A stretch of 7,876 nt of DNA, from NCBI GenBank assembly GCA_043742705.1, contig JAYTXY010000127.1:1-7876 (forward strand), given 5' to 3'. The notes beneath the pieces were generated by a model. That model saw only the letters and a program-made list of their open reading frames with translations. It ran no database searches and was not told the DNA's origin. Source of the stretch: JAPLDA01 sp043742705. Its GTDB lineage: Bacteria > Bacteroidota > Bacteroidia > AKYH767-A > 2013-40CM-41-45. The translations under genes were made by a program, and so were the position numbers. Below are positions 6,328 to 7,876 of the stretch, piece after piece; position 1 is the first letter of the stretch, and the number at the start of each line of letters is the position of its first letter.

Positions 6328-7551
6328 GTGAACTACGAATTATTCATCGCACGCAGAATCGTTTTTTCGGGTCGTGACAAAAGCATGATCTCCCGACCGA
6401 TTGTGCGGATTGCGCTCGTGAGCATTTCGCTTGGTTTTGCTGTGATGATTCTTGCGTTAGCCATTGTCTCCGGATTTAAAAAAGAAATACGCGACAAAGT
6501 GATTGGCTTTGGTTCACACATTCAGGTCAGCAATTTCGATGAGAACAATTCGTACGAAACAAAACCCATTGATCGCAACCAGTCTTTTATACAAAACATC
6601 CGCTCCATTCCCGGCATAAATCATATTGGAGTGTTTGCAACCAAAGCCGGCATCATCAAAACAAAAGATGAATTACAAGGAGTGGTTGCAAAAGGCATTG
6701 GCAGTGATTTCGACTGGAGTTATTTCAATAAAAAAATCGTTGAAGGAAAAAATTTCGTAATCGATGACTCCGTGAAATCGGATGCTGCGATGATTTCAAA
6801 AAGTCTCTCTAAAAAATTGAACCTTCACACAGGCGATGACCTTGTGATGTATTTCATTCAGCAGCCACCACGAGCAAGAAAATTTAAGATCAGCGGCATT
6901 TATGAAACAGGACTGGAAGAATTTGACGAACTCTATGTATTCTGTGATCTTGCTCACATACAGAAACTGAATGACTGGACACGTGACCAGGTCGGAGGTT
7001 TTGAGATCACGATAAGAAACTTCGATGACCTTGATGAAATCGGGAGCAAGGTGTATACATCCATCGGATCGGATCTGAATGCGCGCACCATTCGCGAAAT
7101 TTATCCGCAGATCTTTGACTGGCTCAATCTGCAGGACGTGAATGGATTCATCATCATTGTGCTGATGCTGATTGTTGCCGGCATCAACATGGTTTCAGCC
7201 TTGATCATCATCATCCTTGAACGCGTTAACATGATTGGTACGCTGAAAGCATTGGGAGCAGCGGGATTCAGCGTCCGAAAAATATTTTTGTACGTAGCAT
7301 CTTTCCTCATCGGGAAAGGATTGTTGTGGGGAAACATTGCCGGAGTCGGACTTGTTTTATTGCAACACTATTTTCACCTCGTTCACCTCGACCAGCAATC
7401 GTATTATATTTCTTATGTGCCGGTAAATATTTCGTTGCTCTATCTGTTCATTTTGAATCTCGGAACGATTTTGGTTTGTGTTACCATGATGATTCTGCCG
7501 ACACTCATTGTAACCAAAATCAGTCCTTTAAAAGCGCTTCGGTTCAGCTAA
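6328..7551 (+). CDS. FtsX/LolE-type ABC transporter permease
   Basis: The 407-residue membrane protein has the four-helix plan of LolC/LolE/MacB-type permeases: TM1 at about 25-48, a large periplasmic domain (about 50-265), then TM2 (274-297), TM3 (about 319-345) and TM4 (about 370-395). The FtsX-domain signature follows TM2: E298-R299, then I303-G304 and LKALGA (306-311). The C-terminal ISPLKALRF also matches the family. These permeases work with a separate ATPase, either extracting lipoproteins from the inner membrane for Lol transport or acting as MacB-like mechanotransmission pumps; no ATPase gene lies in the window. Start codon is GTG at 6328: an in-frame TAA sits at 6322-6324, and the N-terminal FIARRIVFSG segment is conserved in the family, so the next Met (residue 20) is too late. 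Other Lol-type permeases in Bacteroidota are similarly annotated; the exact substrate cannot be told from sequence. Confidence 0.88.
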   Translation: MNYELFIARRIVFSGRDKSMISRPIVRIALVSISLGFAVMILALAIVSGFKKEIRDKVIGFGSHIQVSNFDENNSYETKPIDRNQSFIQNIRSIPGINHIGVFATKAGIIKTKDELQGVVAKGIGSDFDWSYFNKKIVEGKNFVIDDSVKSDAAMISKSLSKKLNLHTGDDLVMYFIQQPPRARKFKISGIYETGLEEFDELYVFCDLAHIQKLNDWTRDQVGGFEITIRNFDDLDEIGSKVYTSIGSDLNARTIREIYPQIFDWLNLQDVNGFIIIVLMLIVAGINMVSALIIIILERVNMIGTLKALGAAGFSVRKIFLYVASFLIGKGLLWGNIAGVGLVLLQHYFHLVHLDQQSYYISYVPVNISLLYLFILNLGTILVCVTMMILPTLIVTKISPLKALRFS

Positions 7552-7581
7552 AATTATCCTGTTTCATATCGGGAGAGTTGT

Positions 7582-7589
7582 TAAATTTG
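7582..7589 (+). promoter_or_regulatory. Candidate -7 promoter element for the PLP enzyme gene
   Basis: TAAATTTG at 7582-7589 is an exact match to TAnnTTTG, 31 bases after the permease stop. No good -33 TTTG is at the expected distance; TTTC at 7562-7565 leaves only a 16-base spacer. Transcription would start near 7596, giving a leader of about 59 bases that contains the 7-base-period array. Confidence 0.45.
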
Positions 7590-7606
7590 CAGAGGAATTC
7601 AAGACC

Positions 7607-7648
7607 GGAATCAAAAACTTTGAACCTTGAACTAAAAACTTTGAACTA
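7607..7648. repeat. Heptanucleotide-period array before the PLP enzyme gene
   Basis: Read in 7-base blocks from 7607: ggaatca, aaaactt, tgaacct, tgaacta, aaaactt, tgaacta. The 13-base word aaaaactttgaac occurs twice, at 7613-7625 and 7634-7646, exactly 21 bases apart, and TTGAAC occurs at 7620, 7627 and 7641. The TGAA-type blocks are the reverse complement of the nnnTTCA blocks at 1094-1184. The array ends six bases before the start codon, inside the predicted 5' leader. Confidence 0.7.
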
Positions 7649-7654
7649 AATAAC

Positions 7655-7876
7655 ATGTCCTCTCCAAAAAATAAAAAGACCTGCGATAACATCCTCGAAG
7701 CAATTGGAAACACACCACTTGTAAAACTTAACAAAGTTGTTGATGGTGTGAAGGCAACTGTGTACGCGAAAGTAGAAACGTTTAATCCCGGGAACTCCAT
7801 CAAGGACAGAATGGCGTTGAAGATGGTTGAAGATGCGGAAAAATCCGGAGCTCTTAAACCCGGCGGAACCATCATT
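7655..7876 (+). CDS. Cysteine synthase / cystathionine beta-synthase family enzyme (5' part)
   Basis: Only the first 74 codons are present; the frame is open to the window end. The fragment is a clear fold-type II PLP enzyme start: IGNTPLVKLNKV (17-28), YAKVE (37-41), FNPGNSIKDRMA (43-54) with Lys50 as the expected PLP-binding lysine, and GALKPGGTII (65-74), which in the family leads into the substrate-binding SGNTG loop beyond the window. The combination of FNPG and a MVEDAEKSGALKPG segment is closer to cystathionine beta-synthase than to CysK, but the two cannot be separated without the rest, where a C-terminal CBS domain would decide. The reaction would be beta-replacement on serine or O-acetylserine to give cystathionine or cysteine in the cytoplasm. 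The start at 7655 gives a short lysine-rich N-terminus. It lies 103 bases after the permease gene with its own candidate promoter. Confidence 0.92.
   Translation, partial: MSSPKNKKTCDNILEAIGNTPLVKLNKVVDGVKATVYAKVETFNPGNSIKDRMALKMVEDAEKSGALKPGGTII

Noticed and set aside
7564..7875. Minus-strand open frame of 103 codons at the right end
   Set aside because: The plus strand here encodes an unmistakable PLP enzyme start with the IGNTPLV and SIKDR motifs, so the reverse frame is a shadow.
1..7876. A novel defence, mobile or biosynthetic system
   Set aside because: All six genes belong to familiar families or to a common secreted-protein type. I found no transposase, integrase, nuclease, reverse transcriptase, toxin pair or RNA gene.

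Overview
The window looks like ordinary chromosomal DNA from a member of the Bacteroidota. The evidence is a type IX secretion (T9SS) sorting domain at the end of the first protein, several TAnnTTTG-type promoter -7 elements, and no Shine-Dalgarno sequence before any of the six start codons. I cannot place it at genus level.

Layout, left to right. An imperfect 73-base inverted repeat opens the window. It is followed on the minus strand by a small secreted protein with a T9SS type A sorting domain (107-931). A 357-base intergenic stretch holds a degenerate 7-base-period repeat, a promoter candidate and a small hairpin. Then come bipA/typA, a ribosome-associated GTPase (1289-3085), and a 578-residue lipoprotein with an OmpA-like segment followed by TPR-like repeats (3170-4906), both on the plus strand. 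A strong terminator at 4971-5000 lies between that lipoprotein gene and a convergent DUF1343/NamZ-type exo-N-acetylmuramidase (5078-6271, minus). The terminator is flanked on both sides by 8-base-period repeats in opposite orientations. Divergent from namZ is an FtsX/LolE-type ABC transporter permease with a GTG start (6328-7551). The window ends inside the 5' part of a cysteine synthase/cystathionine beta-synthase gene (7655 onward).

The genes do not form one evident pathway. Three concern the cell envelope (lipoprotein with OmpA-like segment, NamZ-type peptidoglycan-sugar hydrolase, lipoprotein-release or MacB-type permease), one is secreted, and two are cytoplasmic housekeeping functions. 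I see no mobile element, CRISPR array, RNA gene or defence system. The least explained material is intergenic: two families of short-period degenerate repeats (7-base and 8-base) placed between genes and abutting stop codons, plus the inverted repeat at the left edge.
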